Assembly: GCF_021026095.1 (NCBI RefSeq)
Contig: NZ_JAJNCU010000001.1
Span: 1-64,000, forward strand
Origin: Salinicoccus halitifaciens
GTDB taxonomy: Bacteria > Bacillota > Bacilli > Staphylococcales > Salinicoccaceae
Direction of reading: 5' to 3'
DNA: 64,000 nucleotides
Part shown: in pieces, positions 42,239 to 50,820 of the stretch
Layout of the letters: every line of letters begins with the position of its first letter
How positions within the stretch are numbered: the first letter of the stretch is position 1
The notes under the pieces: model-generated
Told to the model about the DNA's origin: nothing
Databases searched by the model: none
Seen by the model: only the letters and a program-made list of their open reading frames with translations
Made by a program: the position numbers and the translations under genes

Positions 42239-44248
42239 ATGAAAAACTTACTAATGATTTTAGGTGTGACTTTTATTCTTGGTGCGTGTAACAACATTGT
42301 TTTTGATGAAGCCGAAAGTGATGAATCAAAAACAGTTGCTTCAAGCGAAGAGAGTACGGATGCAGCCGAAGCCGCAGAGGAAAATGCAGTTGAGGAAAAG
42401 GAGGCTGATGTGGAGGAGGCAGTGCAAGAGGAGGAATGGATTGCTTATGAAGATATGGAGCAACCATCAGTACAATACATAAAAGATATTTCCCCCAATG
42501 ACCTGGCTCTGGAGATAGAAAAGAATCAGTATGATTATCCGGTGGTGAATGAGGAAAATCTGGAGAATTACGTTCAAAGATTCGACCTCGACAGTGACGG
42601 CAATGAAGAAGAAATAAAAATTCTGATGGATGGTACTTATTCAGGTGAACATGCTTCGTTTATCCTGGCAATTTATGACCACAGGGGTAATCCTAAATAC
42701 GCAGAATATCTGTATAATGCGGAATCAGTGGAGAAGCCAATGCCGATTTTGACGGTTGCTGAACTTACAGGCGATGGGTTTCTTGAAATTGTCATAGATA
42801 GCACCAGGGGCTATGGTTATATGGAAGGAAATGGCGACCAATCCATCAGCCGCCTTGTATATGGTTTCGATGCTTACACAGGTAACTTTAGGCAGTTGCC
42901 TGCAATCGGCAGTTATTATGATATCGTCTGGCAGGAAGATGTCGCAGTACAGATTGATGAAAGAGTCAGCGGTTTATCAGATATTCTGAATTACAGGGAG
43001 AAAGATAATGAATCAGTGGATTTAATGATCGAACATGGTCTCCTTGATGATTATGATTCACGGATAGGGCAAAGGCTCGTTGGAGAGTCTAGGCGGGTCT
43101 ACCCGGAGAAGGCGATGAAGTTGAACGAGGCGGATGAACATTTTAGCCTTGCTGTAGTGGATGTGATTCATGATATTCCAGATTTGAGCATCATCAGTAA
43201 GAATCTGTATCAGTGGAATGAAACATATGAGTGGTTCGAAGTAGTAGGAAGTAATTTCACTTCATTAGATGATGACACATTCAGCTTTAAGAAACCACTT
43301 TACACTCCTGCTAAGTTCAACGGGACTTTCGGAACAGGAGATAAGGCATTCGAAGATTATATGGGCAGCTGGCAAATGGTGATCGACGGCAAGTTGCAGT
43401 CGCGTTACTTGGATATTGAGGAAGAAGTGATTTATGAGACCGAGCGTGACCTGAAAGACTACGAGCAGGTCATCGAGCGTGAGATTACGATAGAAGACTA
43501 CGTATATAAAGAAGAGACCGGTCAGTTAATACCGAGAGGTGTTATGAAACCCTTCCTCGACCAACCATATAATAAAGAGTACCAAAATCTGTTCACGCTA
43601 CTTGAAATCGATAATGAAGTCATGTTGATGGACCAGTACGGTCATTTGTATGTAGAAGAAGGCAATGGTGATAGGGAGCCTGAAGAGGATGGATGGGTTT
43701 ATTCGGCTGAAGCGGAAGATGTGGATTCGATTGAAGAAGTGGATCAACCAGTCTCGATTGAGACATCCATAGATGTGCTTTCACCAGATTTCATGAATGA
43801 GTACTTTGCAGGACCTGAGCCGTATACTTTTGATGGAATAGAAGAGGGCATGAGTCAGACAGAGGTTGAAAACCTGCTCGGTCTTCCTGAGGAGTATTAT
43901 GCAGTGGAGGGCGCAGAATTTGCGGTTTACGATAACTTGGCAATACTTTATTCGCAATATTTCCCTACACGTTCAGGAGCTTTCGAACACATCAATCCGG
44001 ATGAGAACTTTGTCACCGATACCGAAGTTATTTTAAGAGTGCCACATGAAGAAGTCGTCGCAGCCTATGGCGAACCGACACTCAGTTATGAGGAATATTC
44101 CGAGCTGGGACCAGGGCCAGGTAGAGACCAGACAATATATGACCACACGAGGGGCAATGGCTATGCCATCTATATTGAAGTCGGATTATCGGGGACAGCG
44201 TGGCTGATGACCAAGGATGAAGAGTGGGATCTGCTGGATGAGGATTGA
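42239..44248 (+). CDS. Large acidic surface lipoprotein of unknown function
   Basis: Lipoprotein of 669 residues: the signal peptide ends in L-G-A-C at residue 16. A linker rich in E, A and S (about 20-65) follows. Around residue 115 F-D-L-D-S-D-G-N-E-E-E looks like a calcium-binding, FG-GAP-type loop, and a similar region G-D-G-F-L-E-I follows near 180. The C-terminus has two stretches resembling DUF4309-type domains, with E-G-M-S-Q-T-E-V-E-N-L-L-G-L-P near residue 540. The function is not recognised. It lies next to an LPXTG protein, but with a 173-bp gap and no clear operon link. Confidence 0.7.
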   Translation: MKNLLMILGVTFILGACNNIVFDEAESDESKTVASSEESTDAAEAAEENAVEEKEADVEEAVQEEEWIAYEDMEQPSVQYIKDISPNDLALEIEKNQYDYPVVNEENLENYVQRFDLDSDGNEEEIKILMDGTYSGEHASFILAIYDHRGNPKYAEYLYNAESVEKPMPILTVAELTGDGFLEIVIDSTRGYGYMEGNGDQSISRLVYGFDAYTGNFRQLPAIGSYYDIVWQEDVAVQIDERVSGLSDILNYREKDNESVDLMIEHGLLDDYDSRIGQRLVGESRRVYPEKAMKLNEADEHFSLAVVDVIHDIPDLSIISKNLYQWNETYEWFEVVGSNFTSLDDDTFSFKKPLYTPAKFNGTFGTGDKAFEDYMGSWQMVIDGKLQSRYLDIEEEVIYETERDLKDYEQVIEREITIEDYVYKEETGQLIPRGVMKPFLDQPYNKEYQNLFTLLEIDNEVMLMDQYGHLYVEEGNGDREPEEDGWVYSAEAEDVDSIEEVDQPVSIETSIDVLSPDFMNEYFAGPEPYTFDGIEEGMSQTEVENLLGLPEEYYAVEGAEFAVYDNLAILYSQYFPTRSGAFEHINPDENFVTDTEVILRVPHEEVVAAYGEPTLSYEEYSELGPGPGRDQTIYDHTRGNGYAIYIEVGLSGTAWLMTKDEEWDLLDED

Positions 44249-44421
44249 TAATACTTTAGACAGCTGCTCTTATGGAGATAAAACTCTGAACCAATAATGC
44301 GGCTTATTTTCCAATATTTATATTAAAAGTAAAAATATTGTTGATAAGTTTTTTTAATTGTAGCATAATTAAAATGAATTAATGCATAAATATCAATAAA
44401 GAAAATTTTGGAGGAACTAAT
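44249..44421 (+). other. Intergenic region before the LPXTG protein
   Basis: AT-rich, with no clear terminator for the lipoprotein gene. The promoter of the LPXTG gene probably lies here. The TTG start at 44422 is preceded by GGAGG (44410-44414). Confidence 0.4.
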
Positions 44422-46095
44422 TTGAACAAGAAAAGAAATTCTTATATGAAGAAAGCATCTCTGGCAAGTGTTCTCACACTATCTGTCTTAGTAACAATGC
44501 CGCTGACTGTATCTGCTTCAGAAGATATTGAAAATGAAGTTCGAGATAGTACAGAATTAAACCTGGAAACTGAAATTCATTTGGAGCCAGTGGAAACTGA
44601 AAATGAAATTTCTGAAGGTGAAGTTGCAGAAGGAGACAACACCAGCAATGATGATACAGACACTCTTACCGAAGAAGATCAGTTAGTTGAAGTCCCAGAA
44701 ATAAATGAAGATATAGCCTCTGAAAATGCTGAGGTAATCATCGACGAACCTGAAGTAGAAGAGCAAGTTCAAGAAGAGTCGGTTCAGGGAGCTCAAACTC
44801 AGGAAGAAGATATTGTAAGTCATGCTGAAGATACCGGGGTAATCATTGAAGAATCTGAGGTAGAAGTGCCATTTCAAGAAACAACATTGCAAGAAAATCA
44901 AACTCAACAGGAAGATGATTTCTCTATAAGCGATTCAGAAAATGAAACTGAAGAGTGGTATTCAGAAGATGCATCTCCTGCACAAGAGGGAGAGTATGTT
45001 GCTGAAGAATGGGACGAAACATATGAAGAATATTATGAGCTACAAGAAGATCCATATGAGGGAGAAACAGTGATTACTGCTGTCGGTATCCTCGATGCGG
45101 GTAGTAATGACATCATAGAAATACTCACTTTATACGGGGAAAACTATCAAGAGCAATTAGAGTCATATCTGGAAAGTATGGATTATGAAGCAGTGAGAGA
45201 CATAATTCCTCAATCTTATACAGAAGAAGTGGAATATGAAGGTGAGACTTTCACAAGGACATTTAATAACTTGACGATTTTTGTGATGACTGACGAGACT
45301 GTAATGGAAACTTATTATGATGATGTAGACTCTAGAGAGGCCATGCGCACTATAACCATCCATCATGATAACGGAATCTTTCCGCCTTACTCTTATGTTG
45401 CAAGTGAAACGATAGATGATTCCATTCGATATGCCTTATATAATATGGAGCATGTTTTTGGTGGACAATTCACTCTAGGACATATTGACGTTTCCACCGG
45501 TTACGGCACTAAAACTTTTGAATCAGGTGAATCTTATACAGGTCATCTATACGATATTCAAATTTATTTAGGCGATTCATACCAACCGGAAAGTGAAGAC
45601 GAAAGCGCAGAAGATGATGTCAACAGCATTCCTTCCACTGGAAGTGGACAAGTAGCTACTGACCATGGCGAAGAATCAAGGGAGCAGTATGATCAAAACG
45701 ATGGTAATCAACTTCTTCAACAAGAAGAAAATGTTGAGGATGAGCCGGTGATCCCAGGTCAAAGTTCCAATCTAAATAATGACTTAGAGAATGGTTTGAC
45801 TGAAAGCGGGGATTTGGTGACTGGTTATTCAACAGAAAATGTCAAGGAGTCAAAGAACGCAGGACAAATTCAGACATCCAACGTAACAAAAGCTGTTACT
45901 CAGACAACTGAAGATGGAACCAAAAAAGCTTTGTCAGATAGTACTTCAGTAAATCCTTCTGAAGCATCTGAAGCAAGATCTCAGGAAGTTTTACCTGATA
46001 CAGGCCTCGCTGGGAATAACATAATCATTCCAGCTGCTGTAATGATGGTTTTGGGAAGTGCATTCATCTTCTTCACTAGACGCAAACAAAACTGA
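44422..46095 (+). CDS. LPXTG-anchored acidic surface protein
   Basis: Cell-wall-anchored protein of 557 residues. The start is TTG, 7 bases after GGAGG. A signal peptide (about 1-32) is followed by a long, acidic region rich in E, with two imperfect repeats of about 27 residues at DNA 44731-44811 and 44837-44917. A central domain of mixed composition (about residues 215-390) has no family I recognise. The C-terminus has a low-complexity spacer and a sortase signal: L-P-D-T-G, hydrophobic segment, then R-R-K at the very end. Sortase A would link it to peptidoglycan. Its role (adhesion or other) is unknown. Confidence 0.88.
   Translation: MNKKRNSYMKKASLASVLTLSVLVTMPLTVSASEDIENEVRDSTELNLETEIHLEPVETENEISEGEVAEGDNTSNDDTDTLTEEDQLVEVPEINEDIASENAEVIIDEPEVEEQVQEESVQGAQTQEEDIVSHAEDTGVIIEESEVEVPFQETTLQENQTQQEDDFSISDSENETEEWYSEDASPAQEGEYVAEEWDETYEEYYELQEDPYEGETVITAVGILDAGSNDIIEILTLYGENYQEQLESYLESMDYEAVRDIIPQSYTEEVEYEGETFTRTFNNLTIFVMTDETVMETYYDDVDSREAMRTITIHHDNGIFPPYSYVASETIDDSIRYALYNMEHVFGGQFTLGHIDVSTGYGTKTFESGESYTGHLYDIQIYLGDSYQPESEDESAEDDVNSIPSTGSGQVATDHGEESREQYDQNDGNQLLQQEENVEDEPVIPGQSSNLNNDLENGLTESGDLVTGYSTENVKESKNAGQIQTSNVTKAVTQTTEDGTKKALSDSTSVNPSEASEARSQEVLPDTGLAGNNIIIPAAVMMVLGSAFIFFTRRKQN
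44731..44917 (+). repeat. Two imperfect 81-bp coding repeats in the LPXTG gene
   Basis: Units at 44731-44811 and 44837-44917 share the pattern V-I-I-x-E/D-x-E-V-E-x followed by x-Q-T-Q-x-E-D. The first is E-V-I-I-D-E-P-E-V-E, the second G-V-I-I-E-E-S-E-V-E. Units are diverged, so this is an old duplication in the stalk. Confidence 0.7.
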
Positions 46096-46134
46096 TAATA
46101 ATGAATTGACTTGTTAATCAACCAAGAGAAATAA

Positions 46135-46178
46135 AAAAACCTTCCCTGTCTAAAGTAAATAGTATTGGGAAGGTTTTT
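46135..46178. terminator. Bidirectional terminator after the LPXTG gene
   Basis: AAAAACCTTCCC pairs with GGGAAGGTTTTT around a 20-base loop. It can serve the LPXTG gene and the decayed gene on the opposite strand. Confidence 0.85.
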
Positions 46179-46235
46179 GTATACAGAAAAGTAACTGAAA
46201 GGGGAAGGTTTTGCATGCTGCACATAGGGTTTTAT

Positions 46236-46580
46236 TCATTTCATAAACTGTAGGGAGAAGGGTACGAAGTAATCTTCCCCTTGGTTGACCTTTGCCATGC
46301 CGATGAATGAATAGACGTAAAATGCGATTGAGCAGATGATTAACGGTACAACGCCAATCAGAATCGCAATATAAGGGAAATGATAATGTAGATGTCATAA
46401 CTGATCATGAAATTGAAATAGTTCTTGCCCTGGATGTGGATAAATTTGATTCATCTTTTTCAGTACATAAGTAATGAGTGGATTGAGAAAACAGGTGAAC
46501 ATATCGAGCGTCTTTTCTTCTGTGTTCAGTTCAATTTCAGAAAATCTTTTTGAGTTGTGCGAATTATTGATAAGGTTCAT
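46236..46580 (-). pseudogene. Decayed DUF4870 (Tic20-like) membrane protein gene
   Basis: Reading the minus strand, the start codon at 46580 opens a frame (M-N-L-I-N-N) that ends prematurely. Further homology is found in other frames: G-K-N-Y-F-N-F-M-I-S-Y-D-I-Y-I, then I-A-I-L-I-G-V-V-P-L-I and F-I-G-M-A-K-V-N-Q-G-E-D-Y-F-V-P ending at a stop at 46236. This is the typical DUF4870 pattern (F-x-x-S-Y then I-x-x-A-x-x-A-N-x-G-E-x-Y-x-x-P). At least two frameshifts separate the pieces, so the gene is inactive. Confidence 0.75.
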
Positions 46581-46700
46581 GGTTTTACTTTCTTTTTAAT
46601 GATCTGCCTTAAGTATAAAAAAACGAGTGGACAGTTTTTGTCGTAAAAATATAATAGAGTTGAATTGACCATCAAATCATTAAAGGTCAGGAGATGAACC

Positions 46701-46788
46701 ATGAGTAAATCATTGAAATTGCTCGAACTATTTACACGACTGCAGGGTGGTGAGAAGTTTTTCAAAAAAAATGGCTGAGCTTGCTTGA
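46701..46788 (+). pseudogene. Fragment of a HTH/WYL-type regulator gene
   Basis: From the ATG at 46701, with AGGAGA as RBS, a short frame reads M-S-K-S-L-K-L-L-E-L-F-T-R-L-Q-G-G-E-K-F-F, the usual start of YafY/WYL-domain regulators. A run of eight A then shifts the frame, after which M-A-E-L-A continues the expected pattern and stops at 46788. The rest of the gene is missing. It is divergent from the DUF4870 remnant. Confidence 0.6.
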
Positions 46789-46919
46789 GTGTTATATTTC
46801 ATATGGGTTGTTTATAAAAAGGAAAATTGAAGGATGACTATGCATTCCAAGCAGTGAGTCCGTGAGGATCCATCGAGGTAAAACTTCCGAAGGTCACCAA
46901 TTTGTTCAAGCTTGTCATT
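46789..46919. other. Intergenic sequence with no recognised feature
   Basis: No gene can be supported here. It may contain eroded sequence of the regulator fragment. Confidence 0.3.
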
Positions 46920-46951
46920 AAGAGGCCAATGAGATTTCTCATTGGCCTCTT
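46920..46951. other. Long stem-loop with GGCCAATGAGA arms
   Basis: AAGAGGCCAATGAGA (from 46920) is followed almost directly by its exact complement TCTCATTGGCCTCTT, leaving a two-base centre. It may be a terminator or the trace of an inverted insertion end. Confidence 0.55.
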
Positions 46952-46958
46952 TGTTGTT

Positions 46959-47005
46959 AAAGATTCCTTAGTAGCATGTGTAGCAGACGTTTATAAGGAA
47001 TCTTT
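46959..47005 (-). terminator. Stem-loop after kdgK2
   Basis: AAAGATTCCTTA pairs with TAAGGAATCTTT across 23 bases, directly next to the kdgK2 stop codon. Probable terminator or message-stabilising hairpin of the minus-strand operon. Confidence 0.6.
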
Positions 47006-47006
47006 C

Positions 47007-48014
47007 TTATCTTTTAACTTCCTGGGTAGCATGCAGGACTTTATTCATCATGGCAATATCTTCAACAAGAAAATCTCCACTCACTGTATGCTTATAAAGC
47101 ATATTGCCTAGTGCATTATCAAGAGTTTCTTCATGACTTAAACCATTCATCAGCCCATGGATGATTCCTGAAGTATATGCATCTCCTGTACCGATCCGAT
47201 CTAAAATCTCCACTTCATATGCATCTGTTTCGATAATCTTCCCGTCAGTGAACATCATTCCTTTGATTATATTTTTGTTGGAATGGATGACCGTGCGCTG
47301 GGTAAATGCGATGTGCTTGATCTTGTAATGGCTGCTGATTTTCTCGAGAATCGGCTTGAGTGTATCAGCATTCGGATTGCGTTGAAGGCCGTCCTTGATG
47401 TCTGTGCCGTCCTCGATCAGTTCTAATGGCTCATAGCCGAATATGACATCGCAGTAATGGATGAACTGCGGCATCGTCCGCCTGGCCTCTTCAAAGCTCC
47501 AGAGGTTGCCCCTGAAGTTCAAATCCGCACTGACGGTCATGCCCTTATTTTTAGCGGTCTTCAATGCTTCGAGCAGTATGGCCTGTAGCTCGATGTTGAG
47601 CGCGGGGGTGATGCCGCTGAAATGGAACCAGTCATAATCTTCGAAGATGCTCTCGAAATCGTAATCTTCAATACCGGACTGTTCGAAGCTGGAATGTTTT
47701 CTGTCATATATAACAGATGAAGATCGCATATTAAATCCCTGTTCCAAAAAATAGACACCCATTTTGGAACCTTGCATTTTGATATTTCCAGTCTCAACGT
47801 TGTTACTCTTGAGAAGAGATATCACACGATATCCAAATCCATTATCTGGTAAAGTGCTGATTACGGATGTTTCAATTCCCGAAGCTGCAAGACTCATCGC
47901 TACATTCATTTCACTGCCACCAATATTGATGTTGAATTGATCAGCTGTTTTAAATGTGGAGGAGACATCTGTACTCAGGCGCATCAATATCTCGCCAAAA
48001 GTAATGAATTTCAA
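47007..48014 (-). CDS. kdgK: 2-keto-3-deoxygluconate kinase (copy 2)
   Basis: PfkB-family kinase of 335 residues, the same length as copy 1 and very similar along its whole length, including D-R-I-G-T-G-D-A-Y-T-S-G at the active site. It is the last gene of the minus-strand operon uxuA2-kdgA2-kdgK2. The ends of the gene are AT-rich and well diverged from copy 1, but the middle (about 47280-47700) is GC-rich and nearly identical to copy 1, including an exact 59-bp match (47431-47489 with 11909-11967). That suggests gene conversion. The function is the same as copy 1. Confidence 0.9.
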   Translation of the reverse strand: MKFITFGEILMRLSTDVSSTFKTADQFNINIGGSEMNVAMSLAASGIETSVISTLPDNGFGYRVISLLKSNNVETGNIKMQGSKMGVYFLEQGFNMRSSSVIYDRKHSSFEQSGIEDYDFESIFEDYDWFHFSGITPALNIELQAILLEALKTAKNKGMTVSADLNFRGNLWSFEEARRTMPQFIHYCDVIFGYEPLELIEDGTDIKDGLQRNPNADTLKPILEKISSHYKIKHIAFTQRTVIHSNKNIIKGMMFTDGKIIETDAYEVEILDRIGTGDAYTSGIIHGLMNGLSHEETLDNALGNMLYKHTVSGDFLVEDIAMMNKVLHATQEVKR

Positions 48015-48016
48015 TA

Positions 48017-48655
48017 TTATTCTCCTCCTGTCAGTTCCTTATATCTGGTCGAAAAAGCTTTGGCATTTTCTGAAATGACTTCAGGATTTGAGCCATCATA
48101 ACCTTTTACAAGCGCACTTCCGATACCAACAGCAAATGCACCATTATTAATCCAATCTCCCATGTTTTCCTTATTGACACCACCGGAAGGCATCAAATTC
48201 ACATGTGGAATCGGACCTTTGATATCTTTCATGTATGAAGCGCCGAGAAGACCACCCGGGAAGATTTTAATGACATCTACACCACTTTTTAAGGCTTGGG
48301 TGATTTCAGTTGCTGTAGTACATCCCGGAAGATAAGGAATCTGGTTTAAGTTGCAAAGTGCAGAGATGTCCGGATCAAAATGCGGACTTACCACGTATTT
48401 TGCGCCGGAACGGATGGCTGCATCAGCAGTTTCTCTGGACATTACAGTACCGGCACCTACACAAATGTTCGGGGTGTCTGCAAAGTGTTCGATAAGCTCG
48501 CTTGCTTTCGGTGTTGTGTAAGTGATTTCAATGTTTCTAATTCCACCTTTAATGATAGCGTCTATCATCTTAACAGTGTCATCAAAGTTTTTCCCTCTCA
48601 CAACAGCTACCAGATAGTTTTTATGAATTTTATTCAGAGTTTCGAATTTTTTCAT
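48017..48655 (-). CDS. kdgA: KDPG aldolase (copy 2)
   Basis: 212-residue KDPG aldolase with all class I motifs of copy 1, including V-V-R-G, G-A-G-T-V-M, P-G-C-T-T-A-T-E and the lysine in V-I-K-I-F-P-G. It lies 2 bp before kdgK2 and overlaps the end of uxuA2 by 4 bp. DNA is AT-richer than copy 1. It splits KDPG made by KdgK2 into pyruvate and glyceraldehyde 3-phosphate. Confidence 0.9.
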   Translation of the reverse strand: MKKFETLNKIHKNYLVAVVRGKNFDDTVKMIDAIIKGGIRNIEITYTTPKASELIEHFADTPNICVGAGTVMSRETADAAIRSGAKYVVSPHFDPDISALCNLNQIPYLPGCTTATEITQALKSGVDVIKIFPGGLLGASYMKDIKGPIPHVNLMPSGGVNKENMGDWINNGAFAVGIGSALVKGYDGSNPEVISENAKAFSTRYKELTGGE

Positions 48656-49710
48656 GTCGTTTCCTCCTGGATTTCATTTTGATTTCTCAGTGTATCAATA
48701 ATGCCATTTAAATATGTTGCTCCTAAGGCGCGATCATAAAGTCCATATCCTGGTCTGCCCGTTTCGCCCCAGATCATTCGTCCGTGATCAGGTCGGATTG
48801 GTACATTTATGCCTTCTTTGACGAGCTTCTCTATAATACCAACCATATCTAAAGAACCATCATGGATGGAATGTGAAGTTTCCTGGAATGAACGTTCACC
48901 GGTCCACTTGACGTTCCTGGCATGTACAAAATAAATACGCTCTTTAGCTACATCAATGATTTCAAATAAATCATTTTCAGAGCTTGCCCCGTAAGAACCG
49001 GTACAGAATGTAATACCGTTATTTTTACTTGGTACGGCCTTGAATAATTTGCGTAACGCTTCAGCGCCTGTAATGATGCGTGGCAGGCCGAAAATGCTCC
49101 ATGGTGGATCGTCCGGATGTATTGCCATCAGTACGTCTTCTTCCTCGGCTACCGGGATGATACGTTGCAGAAAATAAATGAGATTTTCAAAAAGTTGATT
49201 CTCATCGATGTCCTGATAGGCATCCATTATTTCTTTTAAATCATCCGTTTGATAGGACAAGTCCCACCCCGGCAATGTGAGTTCACCACTCAAGGGATTT
49301 ATGTCTTTAATCAATGATTCATCATATTTCAGGGAATTGGAACCATCTTCAAGTGGTGCATCAAGCTCGATCCGTGTCCAGTCGAAAACCGGCATGAAGT
49401 TATAGCACACGGTTTTGATTCCTGCTTTGGATAGATTGCGGATTGTTTCTTTATAGTTTTCAATCAATTCATCGCGACGGCCTCGTCCCATCTTGATGCC
49501 CTCATGCACTGGGACGGACTCAATCACATTCAACCTCATACCATGAGCTGCGATTTGATCTCTTAATTCCACAATATCTTCATATGGCCAAACTTCACCT
49601 GCAGGAATGTCGTAAATGGCTGATACAATCCCTTTCATCTGCGGAATCTGACGAATGTTCTCAAGCGTGACAGGATCCTCCTTACCATACCATCTAAAAC
49701 TCATTTCCAT
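48652..49710 (-). CDS. uxuA: Mannonate dehydratase (copy 2)
   Basis: 352-residue UxuA, closely similar to copy 1 (same M-E-M-S-F-R-W-Y-G start, H-P-D-D-P-P-W, F-C-T-G-S-Y-G, H-A-R-N and R-P-D-H-G-R motifs) with a few extra C-terminal residues. It is the first gene of the minus-strand operon and lies back to back with the second LacI regulator, in contrast to cluster 1, where uxuA is elsewhere. RBS GGAGATA precedes the ATG. Confidence 0.9.
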   Translation of the reverse strand: MEMSFRWYGKEDPVTLENIRQIPQMKGIVSAIYDIPAGEVWPYEDIVELRDQIAAHGMRLNVIESVPVHEGIKMGRGRRDELIENYKETIRNLSKAGIKTVCYNFMPVFDWTRIELDAPLEDGSNSLKYDESLIKDINPLSGELTLPGWDLSYQTDDLKEIMDAYQDIDENQLFENLIYFLQRIIPVAEEEDVLMAIHPDDPPWSIFGLPRIITGAEALRKLFKAVPSKNNGITFCTGSYGASSENDLFEIIDVAKERIYFVHARNVKWTGERSFQETSHSIHDGSLDMVGIIEKLVKEGINVPIRPDHGRMIWGETGRPGYGLYDRALGATYLNGIIDTLRNQNEIQEETT

Positions 49711-49750
49711 AGGTATCTCCTCCGAATAATAACAATTTTCAAAACACTAT

Positions 49751-49765
49751 TGTAAAACGCTTTCA
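49751..49765 (-). promoter_or_regulatory. Cre-like site in the uxuA2-LacI gap
   Basis: On the minus strand TGAAAGCGTTTTACA resembles cre, but the right half carries one extra base before CA. It lies about 40 bp upstream of uxuA2. Weak evidence. Confidence 0.35.
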
Positions 49766-49784
49766 CTTTTGATAATATTATATC

Positions 49785-49808
49785 AAATCGATTTAGTAAA
49801 CCGATTTA
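49785..49808. promoter_or_regulatory. Two tandem LacI-type operators before the second LacI gene
   Basis: AAATCGATTT (49785-49794, perfect palindrome) and TAAACCGATTTA (49797-49808) have their CG centres 13 bp apart, exactly as in the kdgR copy 1 promoter at 13202-13226. They lie between the divergent uxuA2 operon and the LacI gene. Confidence 0.7.
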
Positions 49809-49830
49809 TTAATCTCGAGGGTAGTATATC

Positions 49831-50820
49831 ATGAAAAAAATTACAATCAAAGAGGTAGCAAAAGAAGCTGGTGTTTCTGTAAGTACTGTCTCACAATACT
49901 TGAACAAGAGATTTAGTTATATGAGTGAATCTACAAAGTTAAGAATCGATTCAGCTATAGAAAAATTGAATTATAAGCCGAACTATCTGGCGAGAAATTT
50001 AAAGGGCGGTTCTACAAAAACAATAGGCATCATTGTTGCCAATATACTACATCATTTTTCCACTTCAATCACCAGGAGTATAGAAGATATTTGTGATAAA
50101 AACGGTTATCATTTAATTATTTGTAATGCTGATGATAACCCTGAAAAAGAAAGGAAATATATAGAGAATTTAATGTCCAAGCAAGTGGATGGTTTAATAA
50201 TATTTCCAACTTTTGGGAATGAAACGCTCTATCGTCAACTGCTTGAACAAAAATTTCCTTTAGTATTCGTCGATCGTTATATTGAGGGATTGGAGATCCC
50301 TTGCTTTAAATTAGATAACATTACTGCGATTAAAGAGTCATATGATTATTTAATGAAGTATGATTTGGATAGGATTTATTACATCAGCACCTCCCTTGAA
50401 AAAAGCATCACTCCCAGGATAGAAAGAATGAGGGCATTCAAGTCTATACAAAAAGAATCAGAGTCTGCCATCGATCACTCAATCATTGCAAATGATGTTC
50501 AGGACTTATCACAGAAAATCTCGAAAGAAATAGATTTATCGATTGAGCGTAATGGGGTAATATTGGCAAATGATTTTGCCCTTGCAGAATTCTTGGGATT
50601 TGCAAGTCAGAATGAAGTTGCCATCCAAGAGAAGTTTAAACTGGTATCAATAGACGATATACCGTTGGCACAGTTATATCAACCGCCAATTTCCACAATC
50701 AAGCAGCCAATTGAAATCATATCTGAAAATGCTTTTGATTGTTTACTTCAACAGATTAAGTTTAAAGAACACAACTATGAATTCATCAATGAATACCCAC
50801 CTCAATTAATTGAGAGATAA
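49831..50820 (+). CDS. LacI-family transcriptional regulator, KdgR-like (copy 2)
   Basis: LacI-type regulator of 329 residues with HTH I-T-I-K-E-V-A-K-E-A-G-V-S-V-S-T-V-S at residues 4-21 and effector domain starting T-I-G-I-I-V-A-N near residue 65. It is clearly paralogous to copy 1 (identical S-x-Y-M hinge region pattern). It probably represses the uxuA2-kdgA2-kdgK2 operon and itself through the tandem operators, and may also control the following genes, since its stop overlaps the next frame. Confidence 0.83.
   Translation: MKKITIKEVAKEAGVSVSTVSQYLNKRFSYMSESTKLRIDSAIEKLNYKPNYLARNLKGGSTKTIGIIVANILHHFSTSITRSIEDICDKNGYHLIICNADDNPEKERKYIENLMSKQVDGLIIFPTFGNETLYRQLLEQKFPLVFVDRYIEGLEIPCFKLDNITAIKESYDYLMKYDLDRIYYISTSLEKSITPRIERMRAFKSIQKESESAIDHSIIANDVQDLSQKISKEIDLSIERNGVILANDFALAEFLGFASQNEVAIQEKFKLVSIDDIPLAQLYQPPISTIKQPIEIISENAFDCLLQQIKFKEHNYEFINEYPPQLIER

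Noticed and set aside
46577-46765. Minus-strand frame over the regulator fragment
   Set aside because: The plus strand has a ribosome site and a family-typical start; the minus-strand frame has neither.
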